In this document: positions 45,554 to 54,042 of the stretch, in pieces
How the letters are laid out: the number at the start of each line of letters is the position of its first letter
Position numbering within the stretch: position 1 is the first letter of the stretch
Source of the DNA: Paraprevotella clara YIT 11840
GTDB taxonomy: Bacteria > Bacteroidota > Bacteroidia > Bacteroidales > Bacteroidaceae
NCBI RefSeq assembly: GCF_000233955.1
Contig: NZ_JH376597.1
Span: forward strand, 248,001 to 312,000
Length of the DNA stretch: 64,000 nucleotides
Reading direction: 5' to 3'
Notes under the pieces: generated by a model
Databases searched by the model: none
Told to the model about the DNA's origin: nothing
What the model saw: only the letters and a program-made list of their open reading frames with translations
Translations under genes and position numbers: made by a program

Positions 45554-46462
45554 TCAGGGGCAACTGACGGGAAAGTAATCGAATGAAAAGCGTGGGACTC
45601 CACCGTAAGACAGTATCGCAGCATTCTTTTCCGGTTGGAGGGTGAATGTGAGAGACTGCGTTTCGCTGCGATTTTCTCCGTCTCCCACCTTTTCGTATGT
45701 GACCGTCTGCGGAATGTGACGGGTGGTCTTCCCCCACAGTCCGGCATACCAAATAAAATCATAAAGCCCCGGAAAACAATTCATCTCTTGGAGGTAGATA
45801 CCGGGATTCAACTTCAGGGAATCCTGCATATCATAACCAAAAGTATAAATCTCATGTCTCTCGTATAGATTGTTCGTATGGGAGACATCGGAAACCACCG
45901 TCTCCAGATTCCCGTCTTTCCAAGTGTACCGCGCCACGCCGGTTTCTCTGCAGCCCGAACTGTTTTCACGATGGTAGTTCATCTCGGTGATATGTCCCTC
46001 GGAGTCGTAAGAAGCCGATACCTCTCCCCGAAAAGGACGGGCTTTTCCGCCGTTTGCCGCTTCTTGCTCCATGCCGTTGAATTCCATATAAACCACATGG
46101 CCTTCCGGAGCGACACGAACAGGCTTGAAACAAACCTCACGGACACGACCGGTGGCTACGGACTTCTTTTCCTTGAAAACCCGAAACGCCAGTGGATGAG
46201 TCTCCACTATAAAAGTACCATATTCCGTACTATAGCCTCCGACCATCCGTCCGTCACGATATTTAAACCGGGTCATATCACTGTCCTCCCGGCTCCATCC
46301 GGCAATCGGGCGTACGATACCCATATCTCGCAAACAGGGAACCGACACAGCGGCTTCCCCTTCTAAGGGATGCGATTTTTTATTACTCCGACAGGCCACA
46401 CAGCCACAGGCCATATACGCAACGAGCCATATTTTCATCAAGCTACGGATCATTCTTATCAT
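45554..46462 (-). CDS. Lipoprotein of unknown function (DUF4595-like)
   Basis: About 302 residues. An N-terminal hydrophobic stretch (MKIWLVAYMACGCVAC) ends in cysteines that could be lipidated, though the lipobox is not classical. The ATG at 46438 is an alternative start. The body alternates beta strands with charged turns (YRDGRMVGGYSTEYGTFIVETHPL, SASYDSEGHITEMNYHRENSSGCRETGVARYTWKDGNLETV), the pattern of DUF4595/YD-like lipoproteins of Bacteroidota. I do not recognise it with certainty. No TAnnTTTG box points at it in the present orientation, but an invertible-type promoter segment begins 42 bases upstream, facing away. It has its own terminator and is unlinked to neighbours. Confidence 0.7.
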   Translation of the reverse strand: MIRMIRSLMKIWLVAYMACGCVACRSNKKSHPLEGEAAVSVPCLRDMGIVRPIAGWSREDSDMTRFKYRDGRMVGGYSTEYGTFIVETHPLAFRVFKEKKSVATGRVREVCFKPVRVAPEGHVVYMEFNGMEQEAANGGKARPFRGEVSASYDSEGHITEMNYHRENSSGCRETGVARYTWKDGNLETVVSDVSHTNNLYERHEIYTFGYDMQDSLKLNPGIYLQEMNCFPGLYDFIWYAGLWGKTTRHIPQTVTYEKVGDGENRSETQSLTFTLQPEKNAAILSYGGVPRFSFDYFPVSCP

Positions 46463-46503
46463 ATTCCTGCGTTACTATTATTTTATCTTCCCAATACGGT
46501 TTA

Positions 46504-46673
46504 TCTCTTGGTAAGAGATAGACCGGCCTTCAAAATATACTATTTTACAGCCATTTAAAAAATACAAAGTTTAGAAAACTATCGCCTTTCTTAGCTTTTT
46601 TTACACGTTTACTTGGCATTATCTGTCTTTTTACCTACATTTGCAAGCGGTAGTCTATCTCTTACCAAGAGAT
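46504..46673. promoter_or_regulatory. Candidate invertible promoter segment
   Basis: 21-bp perfect inverted repeats at 46504-46524 and 46653-46673 (core ATCTCTT...AAGAGAT) enclose 128 bp. Inside, TTG at 46613-46615, 20 bases, then TACATTTG at 46636-46643 is a full-consensus promoter pointing right. Its start (about 46650) falls at the right repeat, which folds into a 12-bp hairpin followed by TTTTTT, so transcription would end at once. Inversion would place the -7 box at 46541-46534 on the minus strand, about 65 bases before the lipoprotein start, where the left repeat lacks a T-run. I read the present state as OFF. Each repeat is itself nearly palindromic, so two copied terminators are an alternative. 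Confidence 0.6.
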
Positions 46674-46682
46674 GGACTTTTT
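46652..46682 (+). terminator. Hairpin terminator immediately after the 46.6-kb promoter
   Basis: AGTCTATCTCTT pairs with AAGAGATGGACT (one TG pair) around an ACC loop, followed by a run of T. It overlaps the right inverted repeat and begins within a few bases of the predicted transcription start. Confidence 0.75.
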
Positions 46683-46782
46683 TTCATCCCCCAATAGACC
46701 TCGGAAAAACGGCTAAAAAACAGCAAACAAGATGCTCCGTTTATAAAAAACGTTAAATACAACCATTTTCATTTCCCTCTTA

Positions 46783-46812
46783 TTGTTTATTTCAAAAAAG
46801 TCCGTAACTTTG
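46783..46812 (+). promoter_or_regulatory. Consensus promoter of candidate sRNA 2
   Basis: TTG at 46783-46785, 19 bases, then TAACTTTG at 46805-46812. Transcription would start near 46819. As at sRNA 1, the box continues as TTTGCATCG. Confidence 0.75.
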
Positions 46813-46818
46813 CATCGT

Positions 46819-46912
46819 GTTTTTCATAGTATTAGATTTAAGGTTAACAAAGGTTGGGTCAGAGCGCTGACCCTTTTTTTATATCCTTACTGTGAAGTAG
46901 GGATATTTTTTT
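46819..46912 (+). ncRNA. Candidate small RNA 2 with tandem terminators
   Basis: From the promoter, about 37 bases containing GTATTAG-A-TTTAAGGT (46829-46844) lead to a first terminator (GGGTCAG-AGCG-CTGACCC then seven T, 46856-46880). A second follows at once (ATATCCTTAC against GTAGGGATAT, then T-run, 46881-46912). The second hairpin's apex ACTGTGAAGT matches the apex GCTGTGAAGC of the sRNA 1 terminator, with a compensating change in the closing pair. No open frame fits. A paralogous sRNA family of Bacteroides is possible, but I cannot name it. Confidence 0.6.
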
Positions 46913-47010
46913 GTAGTCGGAAAAAGAAAGACTACGGGGAGTTCCACAGTATCCCTCAGCCACTTACAGAAGCATCGTTTATCTATATTTTTCCGTCCAC
47001 AAGCACCACT

Positions 47011-47113
47011 GAAAATCAATCGTTTACATTCTCAAAATCGTTCTGCGCCAAATGAAAAATCGTTTGGCTGAGATTGATTTTTCAATCTGCTGCAAACGAT
47101 TTTTCAATCTCCG
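47011..47113 (+). repeat. Dispersed motif copy B
   Basis: Contains CGTTCTGCGCCAAA (47039-47052), GTTTGGCTGAGA (47062-47073) and two TTTTTCAATCT-CxGC words (47077-47093 and 47098-47113); GAAAATCAATC (47011-47021) pairs with GATTGATTTTTC (47072-47083). The same words occur in copies A and C. It lies just upstream of the DUF418 promoter. Confidence 0.7.
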
Positions 47114-47127
47114 CAAGATTATTTTTG

Positions 47128-47158
47128 TTGGTATAGATGAAAAAAATCCCTATTTTTG
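47128..47158 (+). promoter_or_regulatory. Promoter of the DUF418 gene
   Basis: TTG at 47128-47130, 20 bases, then TATTTTTG at 47151-47158. It decides the start codon: the ATG at 47137 lies upstream of the transcription start, so 47188 is used. Confidence 0.75.
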
Positions 47159-47187
47159 CAAAACATACAAAGCAAAAAGGAAAAAAC

Positions 47188-48357
47188 ATGCAAAACACCA
47201 TGAAAAGACATCCACGCGTGGACGTGGCTGACGTATTACGCGGAATAGCCGTAATGGGCATCATCCTGCTACATTCCATCGAACATTTCAATTTCTACTC
47301 CTTTCCCGACACGGCAGGACAAAGCGAATGGCTGAACTTCAGCGACAAAGCCATCTGGGACGGTATGTTCTTCCTCTTCGGCGGAAAAGCATACGCCGTT
47401 TTCGCATTGCTCTTCGGTTTCAGTTTCTTCATCCAATACGACAACCAGCGGCTGCGCGGAAAAGATTTCAGGGGACGGTTTTGCTGGCGGCTCGCCCTTC
47501 TTTTCCTTTTCGGCAACCTGAACGCCTCGTTCTTTACGGCGGAGGTGTTGGTGCTCTACTCTTTAGTGGGCTTCATCCTTCCGCTCACCTGCCGTCTGAA
47601 AGACAAATGGCTGCTGATACTGGCCTGCGTCCTGCTCATCCAGCCCCTGCCCTTATACTACGCCATCCGGGCGGCCTGCGACCCGGCATTCGTCACTCCG
47701 GCCGTACCCACCGGACATTTATGGGCACAAACTTTCGCCGTACAACAAGGCGGCACGTTCTGGGAAACCGTGCGCGTGAACCTTTGGGAGGGGCAACTGG
47801 CCAGTCTGGCCTGGGCCTGGGACAACGGACGCGTGTTCCAGACGGCGGCCCTGTTCCTCTTCGGACTGCTCATCGGCCGACGGGGCTTGTTCCTGAAAGA
47901 AAACCTGAAAGTGTGGAACAAGATACTTTGCGGAGCCTTAGTTGCATTTTTCCCGCTGTACGGGCTTGGCAACATGCTGCCGGACTTCATCAGCAATCCG
48001 TCCGTGCTGACCCCGCTGAGCCTTGTGGTAAGTTCTTTGTATAAATTCGCTTTCATGCTGGTATTGGTCTCGGGCGGGCTGATGGCTTTTTACCGTACCC
48101 GGATGCAACCGTTCATGAGCAAAATCATCCCATACGGCAAAATGAGCCTGACGAACTACATCACCCAAAGCATGGCCGGAGCTATGCTCTATTACAACTG
48201 GGGCTTTTCCCTACACGACGATTTGGGCATCACGGCCAGCCTGTTGGCCGGAATGGCGTTCTTCATCCTGCAGTTCTCTTTCTGCAAATGGTGGATGAAA
48301 CACCATGACCACGGCCCGTTGGAATATGTGTGGAAACGGGCCACATGGCTGAAATGA
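47188..48357 (+). CDS. DUF418 (YeiB-type) membrane protein
   Basis: A 389-residue integral membrane protein with about nine to ten hydrophobic segments. RVDVADVLRGIAVMGIILLHSIEHFN is the heparan-acetyltransferase-like opening found in DUF418 and acyltransferase-3-type proteins. The C-terminal third carries the DUF418 signature (YGKMSLTNYITQSMAGAMLYYNWGFSL...FFILQFSFCKWWMKHHDHGPLEYVWKRATW). Transport or membrane acylation has been suggested for the family, without a firm function. Its own promoter lies directly upstream; the beta-helix gene begins 37 bases after its stop. Confidence 0.85.
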   Translation: MQNTMKRHPRVDVADVLRGIAVMGIILLHSIEHFNFYSFPDTAGQSEWLNFSDKAIWDGMFFLFGGKAYAVFALLFGFSFFIQYDNQRLRGKDFRGRFCWRLALLFLFGNLNASFFTAEVLVLYSLVGFILPLTCRLKDKWLLILACVLLIQPLPLYYAIRAACDPAFVTPAVPTGHLWAQTFAVQQGGTFWETVRVNLWEGQLASLAWAWDNGRVFQTAALFLFGLLIGRRGLFLKENLKVWNKILCGALVAFFPLYGLGNMLPDFISNPSVLTPLSLVVSSLYKFAFMLVLVSGGLMAFYRTRMQPFMSKIIPYGKMSLTNYITQSMAGAMLYYNWGFSLHDDLGITASLLAGMAFFILQFSFCKWWMKHHDHGPLEYVWKRATWLK

Positions 48358-48394
48358 CCCGTATGGTTACGAATGTTCCTTAACCTTTTATATA

Positions 48395-49927
48395 ATGAGA
48401 ACTTTATTCCTTCTTATTTTCTTGGGGCTGGGCGGAAACATTTTCGTCCCCGCCCATGCCAAGTCCAAACCACGCGGAGGACAAAACTATTATGTAGACG
48501 CGCAAAACGGCGACGACCGCGCCGACGGCAAAAGTGAAAAGACGGCTTGGAAAAGCCTGTTGCGGACGAAAGAGTTACAGTTGCGTGCCGGTGATTCCTT
48601 ATTATTGCGCAGAAACTCCTCGTTCAACGGACTGCTGGAAGTATCGGCCGAAGGGAAGGCAGGCCGTCCGGTCGTAATCGGCGCTTACGGCACAGGCAGA
48701 AAACCTTGTATTCAGGCTCCGGACTCGTCGCTGTACACGGTCTTGGTACGCAACTCCGACTATCTCACTTTGGAGAATCTGGAAGTCGTGAACACGGGAA
48801 AGCAAAGGATGGCGAACCGCACGGGCGTGAAAGTGCTCTGCAAAGATTACGGCGTGTCGCACGACATCGTGCTCCGGGCACTCCATATCCACGACGTGAA
48901 CGGCAGCCTGATCAAACAGAAAGGGGGAGGTTCGGGCATACTTATTGTCAACCGGGGTAAAGATACGCCCTCGACGTTCGACGGATTACGGGTGGAAGAC
49001 TGCGTCATCCGGAGGTGTGAACGAAACGGCATCATCTGGTCCGGTTACAGTAACCGCGAACATTGGCATCCCAATACCCGTACCGTCATACGCAAAAACC
49101 TGATAGAGGAAGTCCCGGGCGACGGTATCGTCCCCATCGGATGCGACGGCGCCTTGATAGAATACAACCTGATGCGCAACTGCCCGGGCACGTTGCCCCA
49201 CAGCGAGGCGGCAGCCGGCCTGTGGCCTTGGAGTTGCGACAACACCGTGATACAGTTCAACGAAGTGAGCGACCATAAGGCTCCGTGGGACGCACAAGGA
49301 TTCGACTCGGATTACAACTGCCGCAACACGACCATACAATATAACTACAGCCACGACAACGACGGCGGACTGGTTCTGATTTGTAATTCAGGTACGGACC
49401 CCGGTGCAGGCAACCAAGGCAGCGTGGTACAATACAATGTAAGCATCAATGATGCCATCCGTCCGCGTGCGACCCGCAGCGGCATTTTTTCCGCCAATAT
49501 CCACATAGCCGGTCCTTGCAAGAACACGTTGGTCAAACGAAACCTCTTGCATGTCAATCCCAAGACGGAGCCATTCATAGACCGCAGTATCATCACGTCC
49601 GATGCGTGGGACGGCTATGCGGATTCTACCGTATTCCGGGAAAATGTATTCTTCGTCCCGCAGGAATCGGAGATTCGCCTGAACCGCTCCACCCGTAACA
49701 CGTTCGACGGGAACTATTATCTGGGAAACATAAAAGGACGGCCCGAAGACCCGAACGGCAGAAACGCATCGGACTATTACAACCAGTGCATCAGCAAAGA
49801 CCCGTCCGGCTTCAACAGCTTGTCTTTCCTCTTCGACACGGTGGTTATCGGCGACGGCTCAGCCATACTGAAAGCAGTGAACCGGGACACCATCCACCGC
49901 TTCTTTGAAACGATGAAAGAAGAATGA
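48395..49927 (+). CDS. Secreted right-handed parallel beta-helix protein
   Basis: A 510-residue secreted protein. The signal peptide MRTLFLLIFLGLGGNIFVPAHA is followed by NYYVDAQNGDDRADGKSEKTAWKSL, the opening strand used by many Bacteroidota beta-helix proteins. The body is a single helix with rungs such as IVLRALHIHDVNGS, LRVEDCVIRRCERNGI, TVIRKNLIEEVPGDGI, TVIQFNEVSDHKAP and TTIQYNYSHDNDGG. The fold is shared by polysaccharide lyases and glycoside hydrolases; NGIIW, DGIVPIG and HDNDGG turns could line a substrate groove, but I cannot identify catalytic residues. A glycan-degrading role is likely. A terminator follows. Confidence 0.8.
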   Translation: MRTLFLLIFLGLGGNIFVPAHAKSKPRGGQNYYVDAQNGDDRADGKSEKTAWKSLLRTKELQLRAGDSLLLRRNSSFNGLLEVSAEGKAGRPVVIGAYGTGRKPCIQAPDSSLYTVLVRNSDYLTLENLEVVNTGKQRMANRTGVKVLCKDYGVSHDIVLRALHIHDVNGSLIKQKGGGSGILIVNRGKDTPSTFDGLRVEDCVIRRCERNGIIWSGYSNREHWHPNTRTVIRKNLIEEVPGDGIVPIGCDGALIEYNLMRNCPGTLPHSEAAAGLWPWSCDNTVIQFNEVSDHKAPWDAQGFDSDYNCRNTTIQYNYSHDNDGGLVLICNSGTDPGAGNQGSVVQYNVSINDAIRPRATRSGIFSANIHIAGPCKNTLVKRNLLHVNPKTEPFIDRSIITSDAWDGYADSTVFRENVFFVPQESEIRLNRSTRNTFDGNYYLGNIKGRPEDPNGRNASDYYNQCISKDPSGFNSLSFLFDTVVIGDGSAILKAVNRDTIHRFFETMKEE

Positions 49928-49941
49928 CCTTTTCAAAAAAC

Positions 49942-49975
49942 AACGGGAGCCGGTCTTGCCAACCTTGCTCCCGTT
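49942..49975. terminator. Bidirectional terminator, beta-helix gene / pfkA
   Basis: AACGGGAGC pairs perfectly with GCTCCCGTT around a 16-base loop, between the convergent gene ends. T-runs are weak on both sides. Confidence 0.7.
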
Positions 49976-50007
49976 ACACCTTATTATAATAGGGCTTTGC
50001 CCCTTCC

Positions 50008-50985
50008 TTAAATGGACAAGATGCCCAATACATTTATCAACTCTTTCTTCACCGGCTTGTCGCTCTTGATGGCATTGCAGAACGGCACGTACACCACTTC
50101 GTCATTCTTGATGCCGATCATCACGTTACGCTGCCCTTCGCGCAAAGCCGTAATGGCGCCTACCCCCAGACGGGAAGCCAAAATACGGTCGTAAGCACTC
50201 GGAGAACCGCCACGCTGCAAATGCCCGAGAATAGACACGCGCACGTCGAACTCGGGATATTCTTTCTTCACCCGGTCGGCATAATACATGGCACCGCACT
50301 TGGGGCTTTCGGACACGATGACCATACTGGAACTCTTGCTCTTGCGGATCCCCCGGCTGATGAACTGTTCCAACTGGTCGGCATTGGAAGAGTCTTCGGG
50401 AATGATGGCAGCTTCCGCCCCGCTGGCTATCGCACTGTTCTGCGCCAGGAAACCGGCGTCGCGCCCCATCACTTCGATGAAGAATATACGTTCGTGTGAA
50501 GTCGCGGTATCGCGAATCTTGTCTACACACTGCACAATGGTATTCAGCGTCGTGTCGTAACCGATTGTGGAATCCGTTCCGCTCAGGTCATTGTCGATGG
50601 TACCGGGCAGACCGATGCAGGGCACATCGAACTCCTCTGCAAAAATGCGCGCGCCCTCAAGCGAACCGTTACCTCCTATGATAATCAAGGCGTCAATCCC
50701 CTGTTCCACCATATTATCATAGGCCTTTTTACGCCCCTCCGGCGTAAGAAATTCCTTGCTGCGAGCCGTCTTCAGAATCGTTCCTCCTCTTTGGATGATA
50801 TTGCTCACATTCTCCGTCGTAAAATCCTGAATTTCGTTGTTAATCAAACCTTCATAACCACGATATATACCTTTTACCTTCAAACCGGCTGCTATCCCGG
50901 CGCGCGTAACGGCACGAATAGCGGCATTCATTCCCGGAGCATCTCCTCCGGAAGTCAAAATACCTATACAATTAATCTTTCCCAT
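50008..50985 (-). CDS. pfkA: 6-phosphofructokinase
   Basis: A 325-residue group-A phosphofructokinase, phosphorylating fructose-6-phosphate in glycolysis. [16 protein letters not shown] opens the protein. The nucleotide loop reads GGNGSLEGA (104-112) and the catalytic motif [12 protein letters not shown] begins at 127, with the base Asp at 131; MGRDAGFLA and [15 protein letters not shown] complete the substrate site. GGNGS is noteworthy: E. coli has GGDGS, the Asp contacting Mg-ATP, while the following Gly favours ATP over pyrophosphate. The Asn may alter metal binding. Bacteroides usually carry several pfk paralogues. The gene has its own terminator and sits divergent to rpsA. Confidence 0.93.
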   Translation of the reverse strand: MGKINCIGILTSGGDAPGMNAAIRAVTRAGIAAGLKVKGIYRGYEGLINNEIQDFTTENVSNIIQRGGTILKTARSKEFLTPEGRKKAYDNMVEQGIDALIIIGGNGSLEGARIFAEEFDVPCIGLPGTIDNDLSGTDSTIGYDTTLNTIVQCVDKIRDTATSHERIFFIEVMGRDAGFLAQNSAIASGAEAAIIPEDSSNADQLEQFISRGIRKSKSSSMVIVSESPKCGAMYYADRVKKEYPEFDVRVSILGHLQRGGSPSAYDRILASRLGVGAITALREGQRNVMIGIKNDEVVYVPFCNAIKSDKPVKKELINVLGILSI

Positions 50986-51059
50986 GTTAGATGATTATAA
51001 ATGACGCTGCAAAGATACAAACAAAAACAAGAAATACATTCATTTTCTTGCCTTTTTAA

Positions 51060-51090
51060 TTGCATAATTATACCTTTTATCGTAACTTTG
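51060..51090 (+). promoter_or_regulatory. rpsA promoter
   Basis: TTG at 51060-51062, 20 bases, then TAACTTTG at 51083-51090: a full-consensus promoter, with an AT-rich leader of about 55 bases before rpsA. Confidence 0.75.
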
Positions 51091-51151
51091 CGCCCGATTA
51101 TAAACAACATAATGTCTAACATTATTAATTTTATTATTTTCAATTAATTAA

Positions 51152-52945
51152 ATGGCAGAATTAAAGAACGTAGCACCGTTGGCAGACTTCGACTGGAATG
51201 CTTATGAAAGCGGTGACACTCAGGTGAACGAGAGCCGCGAAGCTCAGGAAAAGGCCTACGAAGGCTCTTTAAACAAAGTAAATGACCACGAAGTGGTTGA
51301 CGGTACGGTTATCGCGATGAACAAGCGTGAAGTGGTGGTAAACATCGGCTTCAAGTCAGACGGTATCATCCCGATGAGCGAATTCCGCTACAATCCCGAT
51401 TTGAAGGTCGGAGACAAAGTTGAGGTTTACATTGAAAACCAAGAGGACAAAAAAGGACAGCTCATCCTTTCTCACAAGAAGGCACGCGCTACCCGTTCTT
51501 GGGATCGTGTGAACGAAGCTCTCGAAAATGAAGAGATCATCAAGGGTTACATCAAATGCCGTACGAAAGGCGGTATGATTGTGGACGTATTCGGTATTGA
51601 AGCTTTCTTGCCGGGTTCACAAATCGACGTGAAACCTATCCGCGACTACGATGTATTCGTAGGAAAGACTATGGAATTCAAGGTCGTTAAAATCAACCAG
51701 GAATTCAAGAATGTCGTTGTTTCGCACAAGGCTCTTATCGAAGCCGAATTGGAACAACAGAAAAAAGAAATCATCAGCAAGCTTGAAAAAGGACAGGTAC
51801 TCGAGGGTACCGTTAAGAATATCACCTCTTACGGCGTCTTCATCGACTTGGGCGGCGTAGACGGTTTGATTCACATCACCGACCTCTCTTGGGGACGCGT
51901 GAGCGACCCGAAAGAAGTGGTACAGCTTGACCAGAAGATCAATGTGGTTATCCTTGACTTCGACGACGAGAAGAAGCGTATCGCATTAGGTCTGAAACAA
52001 CTGACTCCGCATCCTTGGGACGCTTTGGATCCGAACTTGAAAGTAGGTGACAAAGTAAAAGGCAAAGTTGTCGTGATGGCCGATTACGGTGCATTCATCG
52101 AAATCGCTCCGGGTGTAGAAGGCTTGATCCACGTATCGGAAATGTCCTGGAGCCAGCACTTGCGTTCCGCACAGGACTTCATGAAGGTAGGTGACGAAGT
52201 AGAAGCTGTCATTCTGACCTTGGACCGTGAAGAACGTAAAATGTCTTTGGGTATCAAGCAATTGAAAGCCGATCCTTGGGAAAACATCGAAGAGAAATAC
52301 CCCGTGGGTTCCAAACATACGGCCAAAGTACGCAACTTTACGAACTTCGGTGTATTCGTTGAGATAGAAGAAGGCGTAGACGGCTTGATTCATATCTCCG
52401 ACCTTTCTTGGACCAAGAAGATCAAACATCCGTCTGAATTCACGCAGATTGGCGCAGAAATCGAGGTTCAGGTATTGGAAATCGACAAAGAAAACCGTCG
52501 TTTGAGCTTGGGTCACAAGCAACTTGAAGAGAACCCTTGGGATGTGTTTGAAACCGTATTCACGGTGAACTCTATTCACGAAGGTACTATCGTCGAGATG
52601 TTGGACAAAGGTGCCGTAATCCAATTGGAATATGGTGTAGAAGGTTTTGCTACTCCGAAACATCTGGTAAAAGAAGACGGCAGCCAGGCTCAACTGAACG
52701 AAAAATTGCAGTTCAAGGTAATTGAATTTAACAAGGAAAGCAAACGTATCATCTTGTCTCACAGCCGTATCTACGAAGATGCACAGCGCGCTGAAGCTAA
52801 AGAAGCCAAGAAGAATACGAGCAACGCCAAGAAGGGCGCTAAGAAAGAAGAAGCTCCGGTAATTCAAAACCAAGCTGCTGCTACCACTTTGGGTGACATC
52901 GATGCATTGGCTGCATTGAAAGCTCAAATGGAAAAAGGCGAATAA
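51152..52945 (+). CDS. rpsA: 30S ribosomal protein S1
   Basis: A 597-residue S1 with six S1/OB domains, each visible by its opening VxGTVxxxxxxGxxVxxG and closing LSHKKA/LGHKQL/LGIKQL strands: about 45-115, 125-195, 205-285, 290-375, 380-460 and 465-540. S1 unwinds mRNA leaders on the small subunit, which matters in Bacteroidota where Shine-Dalgarno pairing is weak. The C-terminal tail is Lys/Ala-rich (EAKEAKKNTSNAKKGAKKEE). Codon use is markedly biased to frequent codons, as for a highly expressed gene. It is monocistronic, between a consensus promoter and a strong terminator. Confidence 0.97.
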   Translation: MAELKNVAPLADFDWNAYESGDTQVNESREAQEKAYEGSLNKVNDHEVVDGTVIAMNKREVVVNIGFKSDGIIPMSEFRYNPDLKVGDKVEVYIENQEDKKGQLILSHKKARATRSWDRVNEALENEEIIKGYIKCRTKGGMIVDVFGIEAFLPGSQIDVKPIRDYDVFVGKTMEFKVVKINQEFKNVVVSHKALIEAELEQQKKEIISKLEKGQVLEGTVKNITSYGVFIDLGGVDGLIHITDLSWGRVSDPKEVVQLDQKINVVILDFDDEKKRIALGLKQLTPHPWDALDPNLKVGDKVKGKVVVMADYGAFIEIAPGVEGLIHVSEMSWSQHLRSAQDFMKVGDEVEAVILTLDREERKMSLGIKQLKADPWENIEEKYPVGSKHTAKVRNFTNFGVFVEIEEGVDGLIHISDLSWTKKIKHPSEFTQIGAEIEVQVLEIDKENRRLSLGHKQLEENPWDVFETVFTVNSIHEGTIVEMLDKGAVIQLEYGVEGFATPKHLVKEDGSQAQLNEKLQFKVIEFNKESKRIILSHSRIYEDAQRAEAKEAKKNTSNAKKGAKKEEAPVIQNQAAATTLGDIDALAALKAQMEKGE

Positions 52946-52980
52946 ACCACATTCCTAAACAGGAAAAAATACGAAAGAAA

Positions 52981-53012
52981 GGGCGATGATTATTTCTCAT
53001 CGCCCTTTTTTT
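52981..53012 (+). terminator. rpsA terminator
   Basis: GGGCGATGA pairs with TCATCGCCC around a 7-base loop, followed by seven T. Confidence 0.92.
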
Positions 53013-53015
53013 ATG

Positions 53016-53023
53016 TATTTTTG
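53016..53023 (+). promoter_or_regulatory. Promoter box of rnz
   Basis: TATTTTTG directly after the rpsA terminator would start transcription near 53030, 20 bases before the rnz ATG. Confidence 0.6.
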
Positions 53024-53049
53024 TACAATGTAACTCATATCCGAAAAGC

Positions 53050-53964
53050 ATGGAAAAGTTTGAACTGACAATATTGGGATGCGGGTCTGCACTACCTACC
53101 ACACGGCACTTCGCCACTTCACAGGTCATTAACATCCGCGAAAAGTTATATATGATTGATTGCGGCGAAGGTGCCCAACTCCAAATGAGGCGCTCACGGC
53201 TTAAATTCTCGCGACTGAACCATGTATTCATCTCCCACCTGCACGGCGACCACTGTTTCGGTTTAATAGGTCTCATCTCTACTTTTGGCTTATTAGGACG
53301 TACGGCTCCTCTATATGTACATGCCCCGGCGGCATTCGGTCCCATATTGCAAAGCCTGCTGGGCTTTTTTTGTAAGGGACTGGATTTCCGTGTTGAGTTT
53401 TACCCCGTAGATACCTCGCGCCATGCTTTGATTCACGAAGACCGCTCCGTTTCCATTTACTCCATTCCCCTGCGCCACCGTATCGAATGCTGCGGTTTTC
53501 TGTTTCAGGAGAAAGCTACCTTGCCACACATCCGACGCGACATGATCGATTTTTACCGTATCCCGATCTGTGAAATCAATAATATTAAAAACGGAATGGA
53601 CTGGACTACGGAAGACGGTACACTCGTCCCGAACCATCGGCTTACCGAACCATCGGATCCTCCACGTTCTTTCGCCTATTGCTCGGATACATGTTATCTG
53701 CCTGAACTTACCCAGTACATCCGGAAAGCAGATTTGCTATTTCATGAAGCCACATTCTTGCACGAAGACCTGGCACGAGCACAAGAAACATTCCATACCA
53801 CAGCCCGGCAGGCAGCCACACTCGCACGGGACAGCCAAGTCAAAAAGCTCTGTATCGGTCACTTCTCTGCACGGTATGAAGACGAAAGCCTGCTCCTGAA
53901 AGAAGCCCAAAGTATATTTGAACCTACAATCCTCGCAAAAGAGAATCTTCTCATAAAAATTTAA
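53050..53964 (+). CDS. rnz: Ribonuclease Z
   Basis: A 304-residue metallo-beta-lactamase-fold endonuclease that trims the 3' ends of tRNA precursors. The opening LTILGCGSALPTTRHFATSQVI and the metal motif HLHGDH at 63-68 are diagnostic of RNase Z. Further ligands lie at YCSDTCY (Asp), LFHEATF (His) and IGHFSARY (His). The length matches the short form (RNase Z-S). It is expressed separately from rpsA by its own promoter box. Confidence 0.95.
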   Translation: MEKFELTILGCGSALPTTRHFATSQVINIREKLYMIDCGEGAQLQMRRSRLKFSRLNHVFISHLHGDHCFGLIGLISTFGLLGRTAPLYVHAPAAFGPILQSLLGFFCKGLDFRVEFYPVDTSRHALIHEDRSVSIYSIPLRHRIECCGFLFQEKATLPHIRRDMIDFYRIPICEINNIKNGMDWTTEDGTLVPNHRLTEPSDPPRSFAYCSDTCYLPELTQYIRKADLLFHEATFLHEDLARAQETFHTTARQAATLARDSQVKKLCIGHFSARYEDESLLLKEAQSIFEPTILAKENLLIKI

Positions 53965-53996
53965 TGAGGAAAAAAAGCGTTTTTTACACAATAAAA

Positions 53997-54028
53997 TTTG
54001 TTTCTTTCGTTAGGAATACCTACATTTG
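53997..54028 (+). promoter_or_regulatory. Promoter of the small sorting-domain protein gene
   Basis: TTTG at 53997-54000, 20 bases, then TACATTTG at 54021-54028: consensus at both elements, starting near 54035. Confidence 0.75.
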
Positions 54029-54042
54029 TGCCATTAGAATAA

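Larger units (their letters stand above)
46463..47187. other. 725-base intergenic region, no protein gene
   Basis: In order it holds the candidate invertible promoter (46504-46673), candidate sRNA 2 with tandem terminators (46783-46912), the dispersed motif copy B (47011-47113) and the DUF418 promoter (47128-47158). The open frames across it (for example 46783-47055) run through terminators and have no family resemblance. Confidence 0.75.

Noticed and set aside
46783-47055. 90-codon open frame over candidate sRNA 2
   Set aside because: It begins at the promoter, runs through two terminators and the dispersed motif, and resembles no protein.
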